Made by a program: the position numbers and the translations under genes
The notes under the pieces: model-generated
Databases searched by the model: none
The model's input: only the letters and a program-made list of their open reading frames with translations
What the model was told of the DNA's origin: nothing
Shown here: piece by piece, positions 38,246 through 49,335 of the stretch
Layout of the letters: each line of letters begins with the position of its first letter
How positions within the stretch are numbered: the stretch's first letter is position 1
Source of the DNA: Chrysoperla carnea
Lineage: Eukaryota; Arthropoda; Insecta; Neuroptera; Chrysopidae
Direction of reading: 5' to 3'
DNA: 64,000 nucleotides
NCBI RefSeq assembly: GCF_905475395.1
Contig: NC_058337.1
Span: forward strand, 131,957,960 to 132,021,959

Positions 38246-41200
38246 TCAATAAGAGTCTGTTAAAGAAAATGGTTTTTCTTGAGTATGAGTCCGTTTATGA
38301 TTATCTAAACTGATTTTCTGAGTAAACGATTTATCACAAACCTCACAGGAATAAGGTTTTCTTCCACTATGAATTCGTTTGTGTGTAATTACACTGCTTC
38401 GCGTAGTAAATGATTTATCACAAACGTCACAGGAAAATGGTTTTTCTCTAGTATGCATTCGTTTGTGTGTAATTAAATTGTCTCGAATAGTAAATGTTTT
38501 ATCACAAACGTCACAGGAAAAAGGTTTTCTTCCACTATGAATTCGTTCATGTCTAAGTAAATTGGGTTTGTAAGTAAATACTTTATCACAAATTTCACAG
38601 ACAAAATGTTTTTCGCCAGTATGAGTCCGTGTATGACTATCTAAAATGGTTTTCTGAGTAAATGATTTATCGCAAATGTTACAAGAAAATGGTTTTTCTC
38701 CAGTATGCGTCCGTTTATGATAATCAAAATTGCTTCTCTGAGAAAATGATTTATCACAAAATTCACAGAAAAAAGGTTTTTCACCACTGTGAATTCGTTC
38801 ATGTACAATTAAATTGTTTTTGGAAGTAAATGCTTTATCACAAATTTCACAGGAAAATGGTTTTTCTCCAGTATGCGTCCATTTATGTACAACTAAACTG
38901 TTTTGCTGTGTATATGATTTACCACAAACGTCACAAGAGTAAGGTTTTTCTCCAGTATGAGTCCGTTTATGATAATCCAAACTGATTTTCTGAGAAAATG
39001 ATTTATCACAAAATTCACAGAAAAAAGGTTTTTTACCACTGTGAATTCGTTCATGTACAATTAAATTGTTTTTGGAAGTAAATACTTTATCACAAATTTC
39101 ACAGGAAAATGGTTTTTCTCCAGTATGCGTCCATTTATGTACAACTAAACTGTTTTGCTGTGTATATGATTTACCACAAACGTCACAAGAGTAAGGTTTT
39201 TCTCCAGTATGAGTCCGTTTATGATAATCCAAACTGATTTTCTGAGTAAATGATTTATCACAAAACTCACAAGAAAAAGGTTTTTCACCACTATGAATTC
39301 GTTCATGCACAATTAAATTGTTTTTGGAAGTAAATGCTTTATCACAAATTTCACAGGAAAAAGGTTTTCCTTCAATATGAGTCCATTTATGATTATCCAA
39401 ACTGAGTTTCTGAGTAAATGATTTATCACAAACTTCACAGGAAAAAAGTTTTTCTCCAGTATGAGTCCGTTTATGATTATCAAAACTGCTTCTCTGAGAA
39501 AATGATTTATCACAAAATTCACATGAAAAAGATTTTTCTTCGCTATGAATTCGTTTATGTTCAATTAAAGTGCTTTGATCAGCAAAATTTTTATCAGAAA
39601 CGTCACATGAAATATTTTTGTCTTCATTTTGAATTGATTGATGATCAAAAACAGTTTCATCAAATATTTCCTCCTTTATTATAATTTCTGTATTTAATTG
39701 ATTCTCAACTTCAACTGTTTTATTTTTATCCTGGGAAAACTCTTCATTCAAATCAATCCTTTCGTGTTTTGTTGTAACATTTTCTTCTTGTATTTCCTTT
39801 TTAATTGGTTCATGATCCTCCATTATATTATTTTCTTCTTTAATTGTTATATGTTCGATTGAATTACTTTCATCAAATTTTTCTTTTTTAATAATAATTT
39901 CAGAGTGCTTTTCTTCAATCAATATATTTCCATTAATTTTTCTTAGGTCGGACACAGTAGGACTTGATTTTAAAATAGTTTCAGCCTTTGATGAGGATGT
40001 GGCAACAGATATTAGTGACGGTTTCAAAGGTAATAATGTCTCGTCTCTTGATTTCACTTCACAAAAAATTTCTGGCACATTTGCTCCATCTGTTTGAAAA
40101 TCGGAAAAATTAATACAAGTATGTAAATATGAAATATATCAAGGTATACTAAGTTTAGTCCCAAGTTTGTAACGCTTAAAAATATACTACGAACAAAATT
40201 TCTGCCTATCTTTCTGTCGACACGATAACTCAAAAACAATCGACGAAGATATATCACCTGAAATTTTTATAACGGGCTTAGGGCGTAAAAAATGACGTCG
40301 AATTCGAAAGTTAACAACATAGGTCAATTGGGTCTTGAATCCGTACGATCCATGTTGAAAACCGTTAGAAATAGAACGAAGATTTGAATGTAAAAAATGT
40401 TCCTTATAAAAAAATAAACAACTTTTGGTTGAAATATATTTTCACAAACATTACTGTTTACTCGTGAGGGCGCAAATTAGGTGAATATCTTTCTGTACTT
40501 AAACGACGTAAAAAAAAACTTACGATTGCGTCATTAACACTTCCTATACATGATATTTCAACAATAGACCTTTTTCACATTTTTTTAAATGAAAGTATTT
40601 ATGAATGTCTTGATAAATAGGCTAATTTTTTTCCCCGATTTTTTTGGAGCCATATGACCGAGAAAACAGACAATGAAAATCATTAAAATTCAAATTGGCG
40701 AAAACGATACGGAAACACACGAAGTTATACGAAGGTCGGTTTGACGTCATTTAAAGTTGATAATAATGATATATTAATACAACTGTTGACACTGTTTTAT
40801 TGTCATTGCTTGTCGGATTGGCATAATAGATCACGTGTGCGGTGGAGCCAAAAAAAATCGTTTAAAATTATTTCAAATATTGTGTCTTTTTTACAATTTT
40901 TTTCATAGTGCTTTTATTGATAAAAATGCGTAATTTTCGAGTTACAGGCTCTACTCGACCTATATTTTCATAAAAAATTTACTAAAAGCATTTCTGTTTT
41001 TCATGAAAAAGGTCTATTAACTCAGTCAAATGTTAGTTTTCACTCGTTTTATTCATTCATTCAATAGGAGGTTGTTAGATGACCTTGAATCTGATTTTGC
41101 ATATCTGAGAAATTAACCCTTTCGCCGCCATCTAGGAAAATGACTTTTTTTTACGTTTTGGCTCTTATCTTACGTTTTATTAATTAAAATTTCATGATTT

Positions 41201-42378
41201 TGATGTCGTTGGGCTTGTCTGCGTTGTATCTTCAAACCCATTTATTTCAAACTACACGCTATGATTGATAGAAAAAAGTTATTCGTACAGAAGTTTTTAG
41301 ATGTACTGTTAAAAAAATATTTGCAAAAAACTGTTACAAACTGTTCAAACTCACGAAAACTTTGTTAATTTTGAATACGGATGACTTTTTTTCTATCAAT
41401 CGTAGTGTGCACTTTGACATAAATGGGTTTGAAGATAAAACGTAGACAAGTTCAACGACATCAAAATCATCATTTTTGAATGATTAGAACGTGGGCCAAA
41501 TTGTAAAAAAAAAGTTATTTTCTAAGATGACGGTGAAAGGGTAATTTCCCAAATACGCATTATCAGATTTAGGATCTTCAAAAAACCCTCTATTGAATGA
41601 ATGAATAAAAAAATCTAGTATAAAAACTTTTGGGCCAGTCAGTAAGTGCACCGGAATATTAAAAACGATAAAAAATTTGAGATATATTGTTTAAAACTTG
41701 AAATCATTTGTATTGCTTAACACATACTCGAACTTTTATCAGAAGTATCTTTGAAAGATGAACTTGGTGTACAACTTTCTTCTGGTTTAATCAGACCCTC
41801 TGCCATTACCATCATTCTTTTTTCTTTTAATGTATCCGACTGTTCTGTACTGTTGCATGGTCGTTTTCGTCCATCTTCTTGACATTCAAAGTTACTTGGA
41901 GCACAACCTGGTTTCAAACACACTTTTGATACTTTTCCCATAGCAATGTACTCGATATAATTTTCCATATCATTTGGCAACTAAAAAAACAAATAAAAGT
42001 GTGTCTATTACAATAAATAATAACACTAAAAAGCAATTCTAAATCATAAAACAAAAATAACATAACCTCAACTCATGCATGATTGTTTTATCAATAAACT
42101 TGAAAAATTCTGATACTGCCAATATCATCAGTTTTGCTTGAAACTAATTAAAATACAAAGATTGTGGTGTGTGAAATACTTACATCGAAATGGTCTTCAC
42201 AAAAATATATTCTTGAAATTGTGGATAAACTATTAAAATCAACCCTCTTTGCAAGCTTTAGCCACTTTTTCCGTATTTGTTCATTCTGAGGAACATAAAT
42301 AAATAATTTGTTTGGCGTGTTTAGAGTTGTACTTTTACACTGGGGCACTATACAGTTCTTCTAATACGAAGAATTCAT
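38246..42378 (-). pseudogene. THAP domain - C2H2 zinc-finger gene, copy 2 (interrupted)
   Basis: Three exons: 42378-42184, 41980-41728 and 40089-38246, with the same splice sites as the other copies. Codon 6 of the THAP exon is TAG (42363-42361) where copies 1 and 3 have Trp, so a full THAP domain cannot be made from the usual ATG. No other ATG restores the first zinc ligand. Exon 3 is open for 614 residues: an acidic linker with SUMO-type motifs, a degenerate finger and 15 C2H2 fingers. Three fingers are duplicated as a 252-bp block (38760-39011 and 39012-39263). The finger exon is intact, so a THAP-less finger protein from an alternative promoter remains possible. I call it a pseudogene on the THAP stop alone. 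Confidence 0.7.
40565..41030. mobile_element. MITE with ATAGACCTTTTTCA termini, copy 2
   Basis: Near full-length relative of 12083-12547, inside the large intron of THAP copy 2. The corresponding place in copy 3 keeps only the last 130 bases (51290-51422). Confidence 0.8.
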
Positions 42379-43139
42379 TTTTAATTAAAGTTAAGCTACA
42401 ACACGCTTTTGTCCACTAAGAATAAATCGATTGGATACAAGTTTCTAATGATTAATCATCATATGTAAATAACAAAACACAAAATTAATTTTTATAAAAT
42501 GTAAGGATTATTAATATTTTTAGATAATAATTTTCGTAAAACTATGCATCCGGTCACGTGACAGCAAACACCAATCAGATGTACTTAATGGTTATTTTAA
42601 CCTAAATGAGTTATATGTTGATAAATTAAAAAATACTTGTAGATTTAAACACTTATTAACACATTTATTTATTTAATTTACTCGTATACTATTTTAGAAT
42701 GCGACTGTAAGGTCTATTAAAATCAGTAGATAGTCTTCCTTAGCAGGATTGTCGAACTGTCGCCTGACGCTGGCGCCGGATGCCATGGATACAGCGAGGG
42801 TGCGTTCCATTAAGCGTTCACAGCGCAAACGCGGCTGTTTTAAATAAAAAGGTCTATGGAGCATGCAAAAGACTTTTTCATTTTAAATTAGGATCCTTTT
42901 GTACTTAAAAACTATTCTATAAGTCGGTACTGCTCGTTGCAATTACCTAAAGTTTGTACACAGGCTTTAATTAGATTTTTGTTTTTTAATGTTTGATTAT
43001 TGTTTATCAACATTTAAAAAAAACTTGATAAGAGAGTTCGAAGTTTTTGGTAAATCGTTACTGTTAGTTAATTAAAAATCATCGAATGTTTTGATTATTT
43101 AAATTCAGTTCGTGGCGTTATATGATTGAGTAAAAATTC
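42379..43139. promoter_or_regulatory. divergent upstream region, THAP copy 2 and repeat gene A
   Basis: THAP copy 2 runs left and the repeat gene runs right from here. It contains the conserved GC-rich block (about 42735-42840; gcgttcacagcgcaaacgcgg) that also precedes copies 1 and 3. Possible bidirectional promoter; no core motif assigned. Confidence 0.4.
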
Positions 43140-43350
43140 ATGAAATTTCTTTTAAGAATGGAACAATATATTGATGAATATATTGGTTTAAATATGTATT
43201 TAGTTAAAATTTATTTTGTAAGGCTTTTGTAAGGGAAAATTTTGGAATGGATGTTCAACAAATCACCTACAATTAGTCCATTTCCGTTAGTCCGCCTGTC
43301 CGCCAATTTGTCAACACGATAACTCAAAAACAAAAAGAGATATACCTATT

Positions 43351-45245
43351 ATAATCAAAATTAACCTAGGTCTGATAGGTTTCAAGAATGTGGAGTCCTG
43401 ATCCCAGAATTACACACATAAAAGATAGCTAACGAAAAACTGACATCACAGCTGAAAAGAATGACTCAAAATTAGTTGGTTTCAAAAAAAATTTCAATAA
43501 AATCGAATCAAATTTGCCTGTGTTAACAAAATAATCAAATTTTTTTTAACTCAATGACGTCATCAGAATCCAAAAAATTTAATTTTGCTCTATCACATCG
43601 AAATCTTATCCTATTAAATATGTAATCCTACTAAATTTGGGTCATTCTTTTCAAATTTGTTATGAAAATTAACCTAGGTCTAATAGGTTTCAAGAATGTG
43701 GAGTCCTGGTCCCGGAATTAAGCACATTATGATAGCTAGCGAAAAACTGACAACACAGCTGAAAAGAATGACTCAAAGCTAGTGGGTTTCAAAAAAAATT
43801 CCAATAAGATTGGATCAAATTTGCCTGTGTTAATAAAAAATCGAATTTTTTAACTCTTTATTTCGTCATCAGAATCCAAAAAATTTAATTTTGCTCTATC
43901 ACATCCAAATTTTATCCTATTTTGATAAACCAAATGTGTAATCCTACTAAATTTGGGTCATACTTTTCAAATTTGTTATGAAAATTAACCTAGGTCTAAT
44001 AGGTTTCAAGAATGTGGAGTCCTGGTCCCGGAATTAAGCACATTATGATAGCTAGCGAAAAACTGACAACACAGCTGAAAAGAATGACTCAAAGCTAGTG
44101 GGTTTCAAAAAAAATTCCAATAAGATTGGATCAAATTTGCCTGTGTTAATAAAAAATCGAATTTTTTAACTCTATGACGTCATCAGAATCCAAAAAATTT
44201 AATTTTGCTCTATCACATCCAAATTTTATCCTATTTTGATAAACCAAATATGTAATCCTACTAAATTTGGGTCATTCTTTTCAAATTTGTTATGAAAATT
44301 AACCTAGGTCTAATAGGTTTCAAGAATGTGGAGTCCTGGTCCCGGAATTAAGCACATTATGATAGCTAGCGAAAAACTGACAACACAGCTGAAAAGAATG
44401 ACTCAAAGCTAGTGGGTTTCAAAAAAAATTCCAATAAGATTGGATCAAATTTGCCTGTGTTAATAAAAAATCGAATTTTTTAACTCTATGACGTCATCAG
44501 AATCCAAAAAATTTAATTTTGCTCTATCACATCCAAATTTTATCCTATTTTGATAAACCAAATGTGTAATCCTACTAAATTTGGGTCATACTTTTCAAAT
44601 TTGTTATGAAAATTAACCTAGGTCTAATAGGTTTCAAGAATGTGGAGTCCTGGTCCCGGAATTAAGCACATTATGATAGCTAGCGAAAAACTGACAACAC
44701 AGCTGAAAAGAATGACTCAAAGCTAGTGGGTTTCAAAAAAAATTCCAATAAGATTGGATCAAATTTGCCTGTGTTAATAAAAAATCGAATTTTTTAACTC
44801 TATGACGTCATCAGAATCCAAAAAATTTAATTTTGCTCTATCACATCCAAATTTTATCCTATTTTGATAAACCAAATATGTAATCCTACTATATTTGGGT
44901 CATTCTTTTCAAATTTGTTATGAAAATTAACCTAGGTCTAATAGGTTTCAAGAATGTGGAGTCCTGGTCCCGGAATTAAGCACATTATGATAGCTAGCGA
45001 AAAACTGACAACACAGCTGAAAAGAATGACTCAAAGCTAGTGGGTTTCAAAAAAAATTCCAATAAGATTGGATCAAATTTGCCTGTGTTAACAAAAAATC
45101 GAATTTTTTTACTCTATGACGTCATCAGAATTCAAAAAATTTAATATTGCTCTATCACATCCAAATTTTATCCTATTTTGACAAACCAAATATGTAATCC
45201 TACTAAATTTGGGTCATACTTTCAAATTTGTTATCAAAATTAACC
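43351..45245. repeat. intronic 314-bp tandem repeat, six units
   Basis: Units start at the motif aacctaggtctaataggttt, at about 43363, 43671, 43987, 44301, 44615 and 44929 (periods 308-316). Units 2-6 are almost identical; the first is more divergent. Unit B of the segmental duplication has a single unit at 53749-54072. Each unit contains tatgacgtcatcagaatcc, with a palindromic TGACGTCA core. Confidence 0.93.
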
Positions 45246-47567
45246 TAAAAGAACGATTTGAATTTTCGGATGAATTACAAATTATGTGATAGTGTATGAA
45301 GTGGTAAAATTTTTTCAAAACTTATGGATATTAATTTGATTCTAGATCATAGTGCTTAATTATGTATCAGTCAAGACTGTATGTCATCCAATTCAAAATC
45401 AAATCTAAAAAATGGAAAAATTCATCGAGGTTATTTACCACTTAAATGTTGGTTAGACTTATTTGGAATTTTGGGTTTATGTAAGCGACCAGAAATTAAA
45501 ATTAGCCAAAACATTGATGTACTCATCGACACAAAAGAATTAACAGAAAACAAACAATATCGACAACAGGAACAACCCCTATCATTCTCATCATACGATC
45601 CATGCCATACCTATGGAGCAACGCCACCATTTAAGCCCAATCGAATAACTTTAGGGAAAAATGAGGAAATTGACCGGGGTTTAGCCCTTAACTGTTGGTT
45701 AGACCCATTTGGTAAATGGGGCTTATGTAAACAACCAGAAATTAATGTTAACAAAGATATAGGTGCGCTTATCGACCCAGAAGTTTTAGTTGAAAAGAAA
45801 TCATATCAACAACGAGACTATAATCCTTGCCCATCATACAACACCAATTTAAAGTCAAATTTCAATCAATCACAATCTTTCCATACCAACGAATCTGAAT
45901 TCGATTCTGTTGAATCATCACGATTTAGCTCCAATGAATTACAAAACGTAAAGCCTGATGGAATTTCACACTTCAATCGCAATGATTCATCATCAATACA
46001 TTCCAATGAGTTAATCTCAATCAGTACTAAAGAATCATCACAATTCAAACACAATGAATCAGACATTCATGATGGCACCTCACAATTCTACTGAATCGCT
46101 ACCATTAAATCCCAATAAACTACCACCAAGTAATATCACTGAATCCACAAAATTAAACGCCAAAGCAGCAACACAAATCAGTTCCAATGGATCATCACAA
46201 TTAAACCACAATGAACCATCTTCAATCGATCGCATTGAATCAGTAAGAGCGAACAGTAATGAATCGCTAGAAGTAAATCACAGTGAATCATCACAATTCA
46301 GTCCCAATGAATTGTTAAAATTGAATACCAAGGAATTATCTCCAATACCTAAGGAATCACTAAAATTTAATATTAGTGATTCAGCTCAATTAAATTCCCA
46401 TGAATCAAAAACATTCAAATTTAATGAATCTCTACAATTCAAATCCAATGAATCACTACAAAATATTCGCGATGATACATCACAATTCAACACTTATGAA
46501 TCATTACTATTGAATCCCAATGAATTATCCTCAATTAACTCTTATCAATCCCAATCACCGTTATTAAATATCAATCAATCTCCGTCTTTTAATCCAATAT
46601 TCAATTCTAATAAACCAACATTATTAAATCAATATCACACACAATTTTCCAATCCCATTCAATCACCACAACTTAACTCTTTTAAATTACCACCATATAA
46701 TTCTAATCAATTACCATCGTTAAATTCCCACCAATCCCAACCAACGTTATTAAATAGCAATCAACCTCTATCTTCCAATCCTATTCAATCACCACAATTT
46801 AACTCTTTGAAATTATCACCATATAATTCTAACCAAATACCATCGCCATCGTTAAATCCCCATCAATTCCAATCACCGTTATTAAAAAGCAATCAACGCC
46901 CATCTTTCAATCCTAATCAATCACAAACGTTAAATCCTTATCAAAGACAATCTATCAATCCTATTCAATCACCACAATTTAACTCCTTGAAATTATCACC
47001 ATATAATTCTAACCAATTACCATCTTTAAATCCCCATCAATCTCAACCACCGTTATTAAATCGCAATCAAGCTCCATCTTTTAATCCTAATCAATCACCA
47101 ACGTTAAATACTTATCAGACACAATCTTTCAATCTTATTCAATCGCCACAATTTAACTCATTGAAATTACCACCATATAATTCTAACCAATTACCGTCGT
47201 TAAATCACCATCAATCTCAACCAATGTTATTAAATCGCAATCAAGCTCCATCCTTTAATCCTAATCAATCACCAACATTAAATCCTTATCAAACACAATC
47301 TTTTAATCCTATTCAATCACCACAATTTAATTCTTTGAAATTACCACCATATAATTCTAATCAATCACCATCTTTAAATCCCCACCAATTCCAATCACCA
47401 TCAGTAAATAGCAACCAATCTCCATCTTTTAATCCTAATCAATCACCAACATTCAACTCCAATATATCACCATCATCAAATCTTTTTCGAACACCATCTT
47501 TTAATCCTATTCAATCACCACAATTTAACTCTTTGAAATTACCAACATATACTTCTAATCAATCACC

Positions 47568-47745
47568 TGTTGGATTTATTTAAAATGTTGCGCCATATAT
47601 GTGTAATAAGTGTCGGTTACTATGTGTACAATACTGTAATATATATATATAATAAACAAAAAGAAACAGTTGTTTCCGTATTCTCAATATAGATACACGT
47701 GTTATTTTTAATCGTTCTCTGCAAAAGATATTAATAAATTTAACA
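47568..47745. mobile_element. solo LTR of an LTR retrotransposon (fossil)
   Basis: It starts TG and ends CA (TGTTGG ... AACA), with an exact 5-bp target duplication tcacc (47563-47567, 47746-47750). Its interior has a TATA-like run and an AATAAA. At 178 bp with a 5-bp duplication it fits a short Copia-type LTR. No internal region is present. It is absent from the matching place in unit B, so it is younger than the segmental duplication. Confidence 0.85.
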
Positions 47746-48390
47746 TCACCATCGTTAAATTCCCACCAATCCCAACCACCGTTATTAAATCGCTATCAAC
47801 CTCCATCTTTTAATCCTAATCAATCACCAACATTAAACCCTAATCAAACACCATCTTTCAATCCTAATCAATCACCACAATTTAACTCTTTGAAATTACC
47901 ACAATATAATTCTAATCAATCACCCTCGTTAAATCCCCACCAATCCCAACCACCGTTATTAAATCGCTATCAACCTCCATCTTTTAATCCTAATCAATCA
48001 CCAACATTAAACCCTAATCAAACACCATCTTTCAATCCTATTCAATCACCACAATTTAACTCTTTGAAATTACCACAATATAATTCTAATCAATCACCCT
48101 CGTTAAATCCCCACCAATCCCAACCACCGTTATTAAATCGCTATCAACCTCCATCTTTTAATCCTAATCAATCACCAACATTAAACCCTAATCAAACACC
48201 ATCTTTCAATCCTATTCAATCACCACAATTTAACTCTTTGAAATTACCACAATATAATTCTAATCAATCACCATCGTTAAATCTCAATCAATTACCAACA
48301 TTAAATCTCAACCAATCACCATCTTTCAATCGAAATCAATCACCGTTATTAAATTCAAATCGATCACCATCATTTAATCTTAATCAATAA

Positions 48391-49335
48391 TCCATCTTTC
48401 TGACATTGATAATAGGCACAATAAATTATCACCAATCAAGCCAAATTAGTTACCACTCTTTAATCCTACTAAATCTCCATATACTTTGTGCGCCAAAAGC
48501 TACCACCAATCAAGCCAAATCAGTTACAACTATAAAATTAAAATAAAATATTTTGTAATCAATTTCATAGGCTTTAATTTTTTTTTTGCGGAACCCTATT
48601 TAAAAATATAAAATACAGCTTAATTTTTTTTAAATCGGACTAGTAGTTTTTGGAGTTAATTGTGTGTTGTAGATTAGTCCGAGCAAAAAATCTTTCTATT
48701 TAAAGTAAAATCTTTTACCCTAACGAAAAAAATGTATTTTTTTTAAATACAATTTAGAAATTAATTACAAATATAATATTTTTAACTAATTACCCTTGGA
48801 TGAAGAAATATACCTTTAATATTCCTATGTCCGACTCATTACCTAAAGAATATATCGTAAATAATTCGTAAAATAATAAAAATAAAACTTGACTTACTTA
48901 AATTAAGATTAGAATCACGGGTACATAATTCAATACATAAATTAGGTAAAAGTTCAGTTTAAGCACTTTTTCTTAAAAATCATCCTAGAACATCAGGAAA
49001 AAAAAAACATTTTCAAGCATTTTTTACGTAAATTACGAATTCGTATGCGGAGATACCGAAAAACTTACAGTTTTTCTTTAATTCAGGAAAATATGCTTTT
49101 TGAAAATATGAATTTTCTTGGTTAATACAAGTTATATTTCAAGCCTAAAATGGAATATATGGGTTAAGTTAATTAAACATATGTTTTTATTTACCTTATT
49201 TATTATTAAATATGTTAAAATTATACAAAAATTATAAAAATATATTCAATAAAATAATATTTTTAAATATTTATGTATTAAGTAGGTAACATTAAATTTT
49301 TGTGCGAGTAAATTTTTTATAACAAACGCTTTTCT
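48391..49335. other. intergenic with the unit A / unit B junction
   Basis: The tail of repeat gene A (to about 48655) runs directly into gtgtgttgtagattagtcc (48663), the start of unit B, and then the 3' flank of THAP copy 3. No gene seen. Confidence 0.7.

Larger units (their letters stand above)
43140..48390 (+). pseudogene. Asn/Gln/Pro/Ser-rich secreted repeat protein, copy A (decayed)
   Basis: Collinear with the gene at 53547-57995 but broken in several places. Exon 1 (from ATG 43140) lacks about 22 bases that in copy B encode the signal-peptide core and donor. Exon 2 (from 45346) lacks one base near 45407 and five near 46087 relative to copy B. A solo LTR sits in the coding repeats (47568-47745), ending the frame at 47583. 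Open pieces are 45381-46094, 46054-47583 and 47890-48390. The N-terminal part still shows both CWLDxFGxxGLCKxPEI motifs. The final repeats end SPSFNLNQ before a stop at 48390, which probably marks the ancestral C-terminus. It lacks the 348-bp higher-order expansion of copy B. Confidence 0.8.
37570..48658. repeat. segmental duplication, unit A
   Basis: From gtgtgttgtagattggtcc (about 37570) to the shared tail ending taaatcggactagtagttt (about 48655). Holds THAP copy 2 (-) and the repeat-gene copy A (+). Collinear with unit B (48660-58405), in direct tandem. Confidence 0.85.

Noticed and set aside
43351-45245. Regular repeats considered as a CRISPR-like array or an rRNA spacer
   Set aside because: The units are contiguous 314-bp tandem copies without unique spacers, in an intron of a eukaryotic gene, with no rRNA sequence.
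45866-46066. Antisense open frames within the repeat genes and finger exons
   Set aside because: They arise from the codon periodicity of the coding repeats on the other strand.
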